From NCBI GenBank assembly GCA_030693295.1, contig JAUYAT010000034.1, positions 1 through 54,276 on the forward strand: a DNA stretch of 54,276 nt. The letters are read 5' to 3'. The notes beneath the pieces were generated by a model. The model was not told the DNA's origin. It saw only the letters and a program-made list of their open reading frames with translations, and ran no database searches. The stretch's first letter is position 1. Each line of letters starts with the position of its first letter. Position numbers and translations under genes: made by a program. Positions 46,359 to 54,276 of this stretch are shown here, in pieces. The stretch comes from a bacterium (lineage in GTDB: Bacteria > Patescibacteriota > Patescibacteriia > Patescibacteriales > VMTK01).

Positions 46359-46565
46359 TTAAGCGGCGCTGGCAGTCAAACCGACTGCTTCAGCGTACTT
46401 CAACCAGGTCTCAACTGAAGCAATCACTACTCGGGCTTCAATCGCCAGAAGCTCAATTCCCACTAACGAAATTCTTACCCAAGCGTCAATCACCACGCCC
46501 TTGTCAAGAATGCGGTCAATCACTTCCACCAAGCTGGAGCTGGACATTGATTTTTCTACGGCCAT
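46359..46565 (-). CDS. gvpA: major gas vesicle structural protein GvpA
   Basis: [59 protein letters not shown]. Confidence 0.97.
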   Translation of the reverse strand: MAVEKSMSSSSLVEVIDRILDKGVVIDAWVRISLVGIELLAIEARVVIASVETWLKYAEAVGLTASAA

Positions 46566-46601
46566 ATGTTTTTTTTTAATTTTAATTAATTTTTTATCTT
46601 T

Positions 46602-46631
46602 GCCCTAATCGACCTTTTTAAATTTTAGGGC
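46602..46631 (-). promoter_or_regulatory. small hairpin with GGTCGA motif just upstream of gvpA
   Basis: GCCCTAA-TCGACCTTTTTAAATT-TTAGGGC. Confidence 0.4.
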
Positions 46632-46710
46632 TTGCTTACTCGCTTATTTAAGTGACATCGGACTGTTGCCATTGACGAAATCTTTAAATGATGCTAAGGT
46701 ATTTAGTTGA

Positions 46711-46819
46711 TTTAGATATTTGAATGGGGTGTAAGGAGTGGTTGGAATTTATAGGAAGTGGTTGGAACTAGTCCTCCTACATCTATCTGGCCCTCCTTCA
46801 CCCCACTCAGATATCTAAA
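46711..46819. repeat. long imperfect inverted repeat in the gvpA upstream region
   Basis: TTTAGATATTTGAATGGGGTGTAAGGAG versus CTCCTTCACCCCACTCAGATATCTAAA. Confidence 0.75.
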
Positions 46820-46841
46820 CTGTATTTTTTACAGCGCAAAT

Positions 46842-46959
46842 AAAAAAGCCCTTAACTGTGTCTGAACACACTAAGACTGTAAAAGAATGACAATAGCGCA
46901 TCTATTTTACATTCTTTTATAGCCTCGCTTTGTGTCCAACCACAATTAAGGGCTTTTTT
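46842..46959. promoter_or_regulatory. nested hairpin with T-runs on both strands (attenuator, terminator or ncRNA candidate)
   Basis: Outer ~28 bp stem AAAAAAGCCCTTAACTGTG.../...CCACAATTAAGGGCTTTTTT; inner perfect 10 bp stem TAAAAGAATG/CATTCTTTTA. Confidence 0.7.
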
Positions 46960-47082
46960 GTTATTTTTCAATTTTTTCTATTTCTAAAATTTTTTTTAAA
47001 AACAAAAAACTCCGCCACCAAGTTTTAGTAACGAAGATTTGTTTTCAATAATAAAAACTTTAGCAAATCGAGCCGGTAAGAA

Positions 47083-47126
<44 letters not shown>

Positions 47127-47547
47127 CAAGCCATTTTTTAAACTTTCAAAATTTTGATTTATTCCCTCCATAAAAATTTGTATTATATTGAATAGCGGAT
47201 TACAATTTCATTATACCAACTATTAAGGTTGCCCGCAATAGCTGTCAAGAATTTATGCCGGGCAAGGCAAAGTGTCTCTAATCTCTTACATATCAAGCTT
47301 AAAAGAGAACATCGCCAATGTTGCCCATAAGATACATTGGCTTATTTTCTTAATTTTTCTTCGTATTTTGTTCTTTATAGAGAACAGTCTATCCACAATT
47401 GTATTTATTTTTATTTTATGATATTCTTTACAAGAGAACAAGAGAGAATATAATATTCTTTGCAAGAAAGAGAGAGACGAAAGTTATCCACAGGGTCATT
47501 CGACCCTGCAGGCAGGCCGGCAAAATTAAAAACTTTTATTTTTTACT

Positions 47548-47931
47548 ATGGGGAAACCAAGAAAATACATCTCACGCGAAATCACAAGGCTGGGAAAGTA
47601 TCTCAAACAACTTCGCCAAGAGCAGGGATTGAGTATTCGCAGCGTGGCCAAAAGTTGCAAAATCGCTCCGAGCTACCTTGCCAAAATTGAAACCGGCGAT
47701 ACCTTCAAAACTATCGGCATTGGAACTTTGGTAAAGTTCTCAAAATTCTACGGCATCCCGGTTTCATCATTGCTGAAAGAAGCCGGCTTTATTGATTCTT
47801 ATGAAAGCGATCTGCCGGAAATTGCTCAATACCTGCGCGCAAAATATCAGCTCTCTCCCCAAGCGATCCGCGATATGGAAATGGCAAAAGAAATCGTGGA
47901 TAAAAAATATTCGCGAAAACAAAATGCTTGA
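47548..47931 (+). CDS. XRE-family HTH regulator
   Basis: LGKYLKQLRQEQGLSIRSVAKSCKIAPSYLAKIETGDTFKTIGIGTLVKFSKFYGIPVSSLL. Confidence 0.88.
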   Translation: MGKPRKYISREITRLGKYLKQLRQEQGLSIRSVAKSCKIAPSYLAKIETGDTFKTIGIGTLVKFSKFYGIPVSSLLKEAGFIDSYESDLPEIAQYLRAKYQLSPQAIRDMEMAKEIVDKKYSRKQNA

Positions 47932-47965
47932 AATTATAGGCAATATGCGATATGATATAAACAAT

Positions 47966-49339
47966 ATGTCTCTCACAACCCGCAGAATTTTATATATTTT
48001 TTTTATAATCGCCTTTCTCATCATCACGCCGATGACGCTTTTTTATGCCGCCGGCTATAAATTCAGCTTAAAAGGCGTTAAGCTGCAGAAAACCGGCGCT
48101 TTTATTTTAGATTCCGAGCCGCGGGGAGCTAAAATATTTATTAACGACAAGCCACAGCAAACATTTTTAAAAAAATATATATCGGATGAAAGCGGTTTTA
48201 GCGGAACTCCGGCTAAAATAAAAGGGCTTCTGCCCGGGGAGTATAATTTAAAACTGGAGCTTGACGGCTATTGGCCCTGGCAAAAAAAATTAACCATTTA
48301 TCCCGGCGCCTCAACTTATGCCGAGGATGTGTATCTGTTTAAAAAAGATTTGCCCATGCTGCTTGCGCAAGGCGGAATAAGCGGCGCAACGGCTTCGCCG
48401 GATAAAAATAAAATAGCCGTTTCAACCAATGGACAAATATTAATTCTAAATTTGGCCGATGAAAAACAAACAAAATTAGCCGCGTCCTCGGGCGGCGGCG
48501 CCGCTTTTTCCTGGGCGCCCAGCGGCAAAAAAATATTATTTGATACAACGGTAGTTAATCTTGAAAATATTAAAGAATCCGAAACGCCCGGGATTGATTT
48601 AGGAGACTTTATTAAAACTAAAAACAAAATAGGCGGCATTAGGTGGGATATAGCCAGCGATGACAAATTGTATTATCAAGATAAAAATAATATCAACAGC
48701 TTTACGCTGTCAACAAAAACAAATCAAATAATTTTAGAAGGCCAGCAATTTGAAGATTACTTAATTAAAAATAATTATCTCTATTTTATAAGCCGGCTGG
48801 GCGGCGCCACGAACTTAAATATTTTTGACATTGGCTCCCGACAGCTGATAAGAACCGTTGATTTGCCAAGTTCAACTGATTTTTATTTTATTAACCCTAA
48901 CCACAAATTGCTTAATCTTTACGACGAAACTCATCAAATTCTTTACTTAATTGACCCCTTTTCTTCTTTTTACTCCCCCTTGCGGGAAACGATTAATAAT
49001 ATTAAATACGCTTACTGGGTTAACGACGACAAGCTTCTTTATGCCAATGATTTTGAAATTTGGCTGTTTGACCTTAACGCCAATAAAAAAACACTGCTCA
49101 CGCGCATCAGCCAAATAATCACGGGGGTTGTTTGGCATCCAAGCAATAACTATATAATTTATTGCGTGGAAAACGCGGTCAATGCCATAGAGCTTGATGA
49201 ACGGGATAAATATAATATCACGGAAATAATCAAGCTGGATAAAATCGCCTTTCCGATTTTAAGCCAAGCGGGAGATATTTTATATTTTTACGCGAAAATA
49301 GGCAACCAGGAAGGGCTGTATAAATTGAGCATCCAATAA
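47966..49339 (+). CDS. PEGA-domain membrane-anchored protein
   Basis: N-terminal TM; GAFILDSEPRGAKIFINDKPQQTF...GLLPGEYNLKLELDGYWPWQKKLTI. Confidence 0.75.
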   Translation: MSLTTRRILYIFFIIAFLIITPMTLFYAAGYKFSLKGVKLQKTGAFILDSEPRGAKIFINDKPQQTFLKKYISDESGFSGTPAKIKGLLPGEYNLKLELDGYWPWQKKLTIYPGASTYAEDVYLFKKDLPMLLAQGGISGATASPDKNKIAVSTNGQILILNLADEKQTKLAASSGGGAAFSWAPSGKKILFDTTVVNLENIKESETPGIDLGDFIKTKNKIGGIRWDIASDDKLYYQDKNNINSFTLSTKTNQIILEGQQFEDYLIKNNYLYFISRLGGATNLNIFDIGSRQLIRTVDLPSSTDFYFINPNHKLLNLYDETHQILYLIDPFSSFYSPLRETINNIKYAYWVNDDKLLYANDFEIWLFDLNANKKTLLTRISQIITGVVWHPSNNYIIYCVENAVNAIELDERDKYNITEIIKLDKIAFPILSQAGDILYFYAKIGNQEGLYKLSIQ

Positions 49340-49360
49340 ATTAATTTCAACTGAGTTGAA

Positions 49361-50239
49361 TTATAATTCCTTGCTTAATTTTCTTAAATATTTTTTCAAA
49401 TCTTTCCCTATTTCCTTGTCTTTCAGGCCCAGTTTGAGCGTCGCCTTGATAAAGTTGAATTTATTGCCGGTATCAAGCCATTCGCCTTCCAGCTTCTTTC
49501 CATAAAGAGGCTTTTTATTTTTAAGCATTATATTGAAAGCATCGGCTAATCTGATTTCTCCGGATTTGCCGGACTTCATTTTTCCTAAAATTTTAAAAAC
49601 CTCCGGGGTGATGACATAAATTCCCACCGCGACCAAATTTGACGGCGATTTATCAACCGGCGGCTTCTCCACAAATCTTTTAATTTCATAATTGCCGCCG
49701 CCCAAATCAATGCCGTCTATGACGCCGAACTTGCTTACTTCTTTTCTTTCAACCTCCGATAAGCCGACAACGGGATCGCCGTATTTGTTAAAAGTATCAA
49801 TCACCTGCTTGGCAATCGGAACTTTCGCGTCATACAAAGTATCGCCGAACATCACCAAAACCGGCTCGTCGCCGCCGATTAAATGCGCGGCGCAATTAAT
49901 CGCGTGCCCGTCTCCCAGCGGCATCGGCTGGCGGACATACGTAAATTTGGCCAGCTCCGATATTTCGCGCACCTTTTTAAGCAGGTCCATTTTATTCTTT
50001 TCCACCAAGGTGTGCTCAAGCTCAAAAGAATAATCAAAATGGTCTTCTATGGCCCGCTTGCCGCGGCCGGTTACGAAAATTATTTCCTCAATGCCGGCTT
50101 CCACCGCCCCCTCCACCAAGTATTGGATCGCCGGCTTGTCAACCACCGGCAGCATTTCTTTGGGCTGGGCCTTGGTGGCGGGCAGAAATCTTGTGCCGAA
50201 ACCGGCAACGGGAAGAATGGCTTTTTTGATTTTTAGCAT
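49361..50239 (-). CDS. galU: UTP--glucose-1-phosphate uridylyltransferase
   Basis: KAILPVAGFGTRFLPATKAQPKEMLPVVDKPAIQYLVEGAVEAGIEEIIFVTGRGKRAIEDHFD. Confidence 0.96.
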   Translation of the reverse strand: MLKIKKAILPVAGFGTRFLPATKAQPKEMLPVVDKPAIQYLVEGAVEAGIEEIIFVTGRGKRAIEDHFDYSFELEHTLVEKNKMDLLKKVREISELAKFTYVRQPMPLGDGHAINCAAHLIGGDEPVLVMFGDTLYDAKVPIAKQVIDTFNKYGDPVVGLSEVERKEVSKFGVIDGIDLGGGNYEIKRFVEKPPVDKSPSNLVAVGIYVITPEVFKILGKMKSGKSGEIRLADAFNIMLKNKKPLYGKKLEGEWLDTGNKFNFIKATLKLGLKDKEIGKDLKKYLRKLSKEL

Positions 50240-50245
50240 AAAATT

Positions 50246-51031
50246 TTATTTCCATTTATTTAAATATTTAAACCATGAAATAATATGGCAGCGGCTGGCT
50301 TTGCTCCAAAAAAATTTATACCACGGTTCTTGAGCGCTTTCCCTCGCGTGATTATGGATAATTTTAGCTTCCGGGCAATAAACAACCTTCCATCCTTTTT
50401 GCCAAAAGCGGCGGCATAAATCAGTATCTTCAAAATACATAAAAAATCTTTCGTCAAACAAGCCCGCTTGCTTTAAGCCCTTGGCGCGGCAGAATAAAAA
50501 CGAGCCCAAAAGCCAATTCACTTCGCGGACGGATTGATGGTCAAAATCTTTCATTAAAAATCTACTCAAATCTTTTTTAGCGCTTTTCAGCTTGCCGAGC
50601 GGGGTGCGCCTGTAAAGCGGGGTTAAGAGGCCGTGCCAGCGGTAGCAGGAATCTTGGATTGTTTTGTCCGGATTAAACTGCAAGGGTCCGGCTATGCCGG
50701 CTTCCGGTTCAGATTCCATATAACTGTATAATTTTTTAAAAGTATCTTTAAAAACCAAAGTGTCGGGATTCATAATCGCGACATATTTTCCGCTTGCTTG
50801 CCTGACGCCGGCATTGTTGCCCGCGCCCATGCCTAAATTGCTTTTATTTTGAATAAACTTTACATCCGGATATTGCCAGGCCAGAATTTTTCCGATATAA
50901 TCGCCGGAATTATTGTCAACCGCGATAATTTCATGTTTTAAATTATCAAAATCCGCCTCTTTTATTGACTTTACGCAATTCAAAGCCAGCCCCTTGCTTT
51001 TGTAGTTTAATATGACGATGCTTATGTCCAT
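50246..51031 (-). CDS. family 2 glycosyltransferase
   Basis: ISIVILNYKSKGLALNCVKSI; NLGMGAGNNAGVRQASGKYVAIMNPD; DERFFMYFEDTDLCRRFWQKGW. Confidence 0.9.
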   Translation of the reverse strand: MDISIVILNYKSKGLALNCVKSIKEADFDNLKHEIIAVDNNSGDYIGKILAWQYPDVKFIQNKSNLGMGAGNNAGVRQASGKYVAIMNPDTLVFKDTFKKLYSYMESEPEAGIAGPLQFNPDKTIQDSCYRWHGLLTPLYRRTPLGKLKSAKKDLSRFLMKDFDHQSVREVNWLLGSFLFCRAKGLKQAGLFDERFFMYFEDTDLCRRFWQKGWKVVYCPEAKIIHNHARESAQEPWYKFFWSKASRCHIISWFKYLNKWK

Positions 51032-51111
51032 AGCAATAATTTCTAATTTTTAATTTTTAAAATTAAATCATTAAAAATTTATTCAAAATTCAAAATTCAA
51101 AATTTTTTGCT

Positions 51112-52164
51112 TTACCACCATATCAATAATTTCACCAAAAACCAATAAAATTCAAATACAGGATTAATCAATCTCAACTTAACATCATCTATCTCCTGAT
51201 ACCAAATTTTTCCGGTTATCATCTTCGCTATATCCCTGTCTTTAACTTTGCGCAGGCTCTGGGCTTGTTTCCTTGCGTTATATAAATATTTCCATTTGGC
51301 CGGAGTTAAAAAATATTTCCAAACTTTGATTTTTTCTTTGAACCAGCCGGTTTTCAAGGAAAACAAAATAAGCCCTAATTCCATTATAACAAACGGCGGC
51401 AGAATTAAAAGCAGTGTTAAAAAATGATAATTCTTTATTATGGCTATAATCCTATTTCTGTCCATCCAATAATACTGCTTGATTGATTTGGCGAATTGGT
51501 ATTTATGATAAACGACCGCATCGGGCGCCAAAACGGATTTCCAGCCGGCAAGCCAAATCCGCCAACCCAAATCCTGGTCCTCGTTATACATCCAAAACTC
51601 CTCGTCAAACAAGCCGACTTTTTCCAAAACTTCTCTTTTAAATAAAACAGCCGCACCGCTTGGATAAAAAATATCCTTAATTCTTAATTCGTAATTCGTA
51701 ATTCTCGTATTATATCCCTCGCAATACCCAAACCCCAAAAAATGCGTCGCGTTGCCTAAGCTGTTTACTTTCTCTTTATCCGGCCACAACATTAATCTCG
51801 CCTGTACCGCCCCGATATTTTCGCCGCTTTCGGCAACTTTCACCAATTCGCTAACACAATCGCTCTCCACAACCGTATCCATGTTAAATAAAATAATATA
51901 ATCAAACTCTTGCGCAATCGCCCGCTTCATCGCGTCGTTGTTGCCTTTAGCAAAGCCGTCGTTATTTTTGTTTATAATAATTTCCGCCTCCGGCAATTTG
52001 CTTTTTAGATAATTAAAACTTTCCTCGCTGCTTTCATTGTCAGTGATGAAAATCTTCATCTCGCCTTGCCAATCCTGCTTCCGCAAGCTCAGAGCGCAGC
52101 CGTCCAAATATTTTTTGGCGTAGTCTTTGTAATTTGGCGCTATAATTATGGCAACTTTTTTCAT
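51112..52164 (-). CDS. family 2 glycosyltransferase; likely start MKKVAIII
   Basis: NKNNDGFAKGNNDAMKRAI; FDYIILFNMDTVVE; DEEFWMYNEDQDLGWRIWLAGW. Confidence 0.88.
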   Translation of the reverse strand: MKKVAIIIAPNYKDYAKKYLDGCALSLRKQDWQGEMKIFITDNESSEESFNYLKSKLPEAEIIINKNNDGFAKGNNDAMKRAIAQEFDYIILFNMDTVVESDCVSELVKVAESGENIGAVQARLMLWPDKEKVNSLGNATHFLGFGYCEGYNTRITNYELRIKDIFYPSGAAVLFKREVLEKVGLFDEEFWMYNEDQDLGWRIWLAGWKSVLAPDAVVYHKYQFAKSIKQYYWMDRNRIIAIIKNYHFLTLLLILPPFVIMELGLILFSLKTGWFKEKIKVWKYFLTPAKWKYLYNARKQAQSLRKVKDRDIAKMITGKIWYQEIDDVKLRLINPVFEFYWFLVKLLIWW

Positions 52165-52210
52165 ATTTTTTCTCCCTCTCCTTCGCAAGGAGAGGGCTGG
52201 GGTGAGGTTT

Positions 52211-53032
52211 TCAAACCAACGGACTTTTAATATTTCTAATGCTCGGATTCGTAACATGCGTATAAATCTGCGTTGTCCTGATATTTTGATGCCCTAAAAG
52301 TTCCTGCACATAGCGAACATCAACGCCATTTTCCAGCAAATGGGTCGCGAAGCTGTGGCGCAAAGAATGAAAAGTCGCTTCTCTCTTAATATCCGCTTTT
52401 TTCAGGGCGATTGCAAATATCTTCTGCGCCGAGCGCTCAGTTAATTTTCCGCCAAGCTGGCTGACAAACAAATACTCATTTCCTATTTTCCCCGCAATCA
52501 TATTCATTATATCATTTTTAAATTTTTCCGGAAAAATCGTAATCCTGTCTTTATTCCCTTTCGCGCCCTTTAAATGCGCCGTAAGTTCATTCAAATTAAT
52601 GTCTTTAATTTTTAAATTGACGGCTTCGCTAACTCTTAATCCGCACCCGTAAGCCAGCGCAATTACTAATTTATGTTTTTGATTCGTGATATTTCCGATA
52701 ATTTTTTCTATTTCCAAACGTGAAAGAACTACCGGAAGTTTTGATGGCGTCTTCGCGAATTTAATATCAATATTCTCATTAATCTTGCACACTTCGCGAT
52801 AAAAATATTTTATGGCTTGAAGATAAAGGTTAATGGTCTGCGACGACAACCCCCTGCCCTGTTTTTCAAGCAAGTATTTTTTTATAATCATAACATCCGG
52901 CTCTCTTTTAACATTTTTAATGTGTTTAAAATAGTCGGATAAACAAAAAAGGTAGCTCTTAACAGTTTTTCGGCTATAGTTCCGAAGTTTTAGCTCATCT
53001 TTAATTTTATCCATTAATTCTTGCAAATTCAT
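52211..53032 (-). CDS. tyrosine recombinase (XerC/D- or integron-integrase-like)
   Basis: ALAYGCGLRVSEAVNLKIKDI; HSLRHSFATHLLENGVDVRYVQELLGHQNIRTTQIYTHV (R-HxxR-H-Y); C-terminal IKSPLV resembling IntI VRSPLD. Confidence 0.9.
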   Translation of the reverse strand: MNLQELMDKIKDELKLRNYSRKTVKSYLFCLSDYFKHIKNVKREPDVMIIKKYLLEKQGRGLSSQTINLYLQAIKYFYREVCKINENIDIKFAKTPSKLPVVLSRLEIEKIIGNITNQKHKLVIALAYGCGLRVSEAVNLKIKDINLNELTAHLKGAKGNKDRITIFPEKFKNDIMNMIAGKIGNEYLFVSQLGGKLTERSAQKIFAIALKKADIKREATFHSLRHSFATHLLENGVDVRYVQELLGHQNIRTTQIYTHVTNPSIRNIKSPLV

Positions 53033-53126
53033 TTAATTTTTGTTAAAATTAACTTATACACAAACAGATCATCACATTTCAATTATATCAAATATTCGTA
53101 TTTCATACAATTATTAACACATTAAA

Positions 53127-53140
53127 CGAATATTTGTTCG
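53127..53140. promoter_or_regulatory. LexA/SOS-box-like palindrome upstream of the recombinase
   Basis: CGAATATTTGTTCG, one mismatch from CGAACnnnnGTTCG. Confidence 0.35.
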
Positions 53141-53151
53141 CATATAAACGA

Positions 53152-53158
53152 GTTAGGC
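53152..53158 (+). other. attI-like recombination point (GTTAGGC)
   Basis: Exact GTTRRRY between the recombinase and the first + strand cassette ORF. Confidence 0.4.
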
Positions 53159-53177
53159 GAAATTACGCCCTTGCATT

Positions 53178-53618
53178 ATGCCATTATCAAATTCCTACAA
53201 TCCAAAAAAAGGCAGAGACTTTGAAGAAAAGGTCAGCCAAGCTTTAGAAAAAAAATATAAAACAAGCTTCAAAAAGCGATCTATAAATATCGGCACGCCA
53301 CCTAAAGCACATAATTTTGATTTAGTTTCTGAAAATGGAACTATTATTGTAGAATGTAAAAATTATTCGTGGACAGAAACCGGAAATATCCCAAGTGCTA
53401 AAACCGCCTTTTTAAATGAAGCTGTTTTATATCTTTCTCACGCGTCAGCCGACTCTAAAAAAATAATTGTCTTGAGAAAAGATAATCATCCTAAGAGAAA
53501 AGAAAGCTTAGCTGAATACTATGTCAGAACATATTTTCATTTACTAAATGCAGTTGTGATAATGGAACTTGATATTAACAACATGATAATCAAGGAAGTC
53601 GGGCGTAACATCGCCTAA
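53178..53618 (+). CDS. PD-(D/E)XK-like nuclease domain protein (cassette gene)
   Basis: GRDFEEKVSQALEKKY...HNFDLVSENGTIIVECKNYSW. Confidence 0.55.
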   Translation: MPLSNSYNPKKGRDFEEKVSQALEKKYKTSFKKRSINIGTPPKAHNFDLVSENGTIIVECKNYSWTETGNIPSAKTAFLNEAVLYLSHASADSKKIIVLRKDNHPKRKESLAEYYVRTYFHLLNAVVIMELDINNMIIKEVGRNIA

Positions 53619-53636
53619 CACGGGATATCTGGTTCG
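53613..53636 (+). other. attC-like left half (GCCTAACACGGGATATCTGGTTCG)
   Basis: R'' GCCTAAC contains the stop codon of the preceding ORF; partly complementary to 54016-54045. Confidence 0.45.
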
Positions 53637-53650
53637 CAAGTAAAAAAATT

Positions 53651-53926
53651 ATGAAAACAATTAAAGTAAAATCTATAATTGATGGTGACACATTCGTAGG
53701 CGAGGATAAAATACATTATCGTCTTGTCAGTGTCGATGCGCCAGAAACTAATCAACCTGGTTTTAATAAATGTAGAACTGCTCTTGAAAAATTAATCTTA
53801 AACAAGGAACTTGAGATATTAAGAGAACAATCCAATACGTCATTTGGCAGACCCGTGGTAGAAGTCAGAGTCATTGGAGAGAGTGATAGTGTTAATAAAA
53901 AAATGAATATTTTTCTGAGCAAATAA
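53651..53926 (+). CDS. SNase-like thermonuclease domain protein, short (cassette gene)
   Basis: VKSIIDGDTFVGEDKIHYRLVSVDAPE. Confidence 0.65.
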   Translation: MKTIKVKSIIDGDTFVGEDKIHYRLVSVDAPETNQPGFNKCRTALEKLILNKELEILREQSNTSFGRPVVEVRVIGESDSVNKKMNIFLSK

Positions 53927-54015
53927 TTATTTTCATAATTTTTTTACTTGCTCACGCAAATTCGGTTTTAAATTTCCGCTGGCGCATCCGCGCAATTATA
54001 GCAAAAATTTCAAAC

Positions 54016-54045
54016 CGAACTTCAGATATCCCGATACGTTGTCTG
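54016..54045 (+). other. attC-like right half
   Basis: CGAACTTCAGATATCCCGATACGTTGTCTG; same core ATATCCCGATACGTT as at 7179. Confidence 0.45.
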
Positions 54046-54113
54046 AAATATTGCTCTTTTAAAACAAATATTTTTAGGAAGCTCTAAACCAATAAGTTCA
54101 AGGAGGTTATCTT

Positions 54114-54276
54114 ATGTGGGATGGAAAAAGTCATAATGAGATAAGATATTTGCGTATTTCAATTAGAAATGATGAGAACCACCTTGCCAATGCGCCTCTT
54201 GGCCCGATTCAAAAATCGCGATTGAAGAAACAAATTGAGATCCAGAAAGAAAGGCTTAAAGCGTTAAATAAGGAAA
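54114..54276 (+). CDS. hypothetical protein, open at window end
   Basis: MWDGKSHNEIRYLRISIRNDENHLANAPLGPIQKSRLKKQIEIQKERLKALNKE; preceded by AAGGAGG. Confidence 0.5.
   Translation, partial: MWDGKSHNEIRYLRISIRNDENHLANAPLGPIQKSRLKKQIEIQKERLKALNKE

Noticed and set aside
46842-46959. Nested hairpin as an IS200/IS605 or transposon end
   Set aside because: No transposase gene in the window and no second copy seen; kept only as a structured regulatory candidate.
47220-47345. Hairpin-rich stretch (TTGCCCG...CGGGCAA; CCAATG...CATTGG) as a known structured RNA such as tRNA, RNase P or tmRNA
   Set aside because: No diagnostic conserved motifs of these RNAs seen; left unannotated.
47389-47490. Two DnaA-box-like sequences (CTATCCACA and TTATCCACA) as a replication origin
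   Set aside because: Only two boxes, no dnaA/dnaN nearby and no way to compute skew here; insufficient support for oriC.

Overview
The window reads as a Candidate Phyla Radiation (Patescibacteria/Parcubacteria-like) chromosome segment; this lineage call is an inference from gene content and repeat peptides. It has four parts. (1) ~1-8.3 kb: an AT-rich accessory array of + strand genes (truncated radC, BRO/DinD-like, PLD nuclease, frameshifted AlwI-like restriction enzyme, AAA ATPase, small membrane proteins, RhuM-like), punctuated by integron attC-like half and full sites. (2) ~8.3-30 kb: mostly core genes, namely a decayed amidohydrolase, murG/ftsW/mraY, a type IV pilus cluster (pilB, pilC, prepilins, pilM/N/O), iscS/iscU, rpmA, pyrG, a predicted lytic-transglycosylase-like protein and a ctpA-type protease. 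(3) ~30-46.6 kb: a long minus-strand gas vesicle cluster with gvpA, two more GvpA-family genes (one fused to GvpK), gvpN, gvpO, gvpG, three gvpF/L (one with a C-terminal J-domain) and an Hsp20/GvpH. Embedded in it are a Cdc48-type AAA+ ATPase, an ArsA/Get3-type ATPase beside a small membrane protein, an actin-fold ATPase, two stand-alone DnaJ zinc-finger proteins, GvpC-like helical repeat proteins, two small HTH proteins and, at the distal end, a tail-less FtsZ. Upstream is a ~1 kb divergent intergenic region with long hairpins and a (CT)19 microsatellite. (4) ~47.5-54.3 kb: XRE regulator, PEGA protein, galU, two GT2 enzymes, then a tyrosine recombinase facing away from a second cassette-like array, with a GTTAGGC attI-like site and an SOS-box-like palindrome between them. 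The gas vesicle genes contain many short palindromic elements inserted in frame (SFSEAS-, GGSASGG-, LPAGRQ-like peptides), and ~82-88 bp terminal-inverted-repeat elements sit at gene boundaries. The best candidates for something undescribed are the gas vesicle, cytoskeleton and chaperone super-cluster and the integron-like locus.
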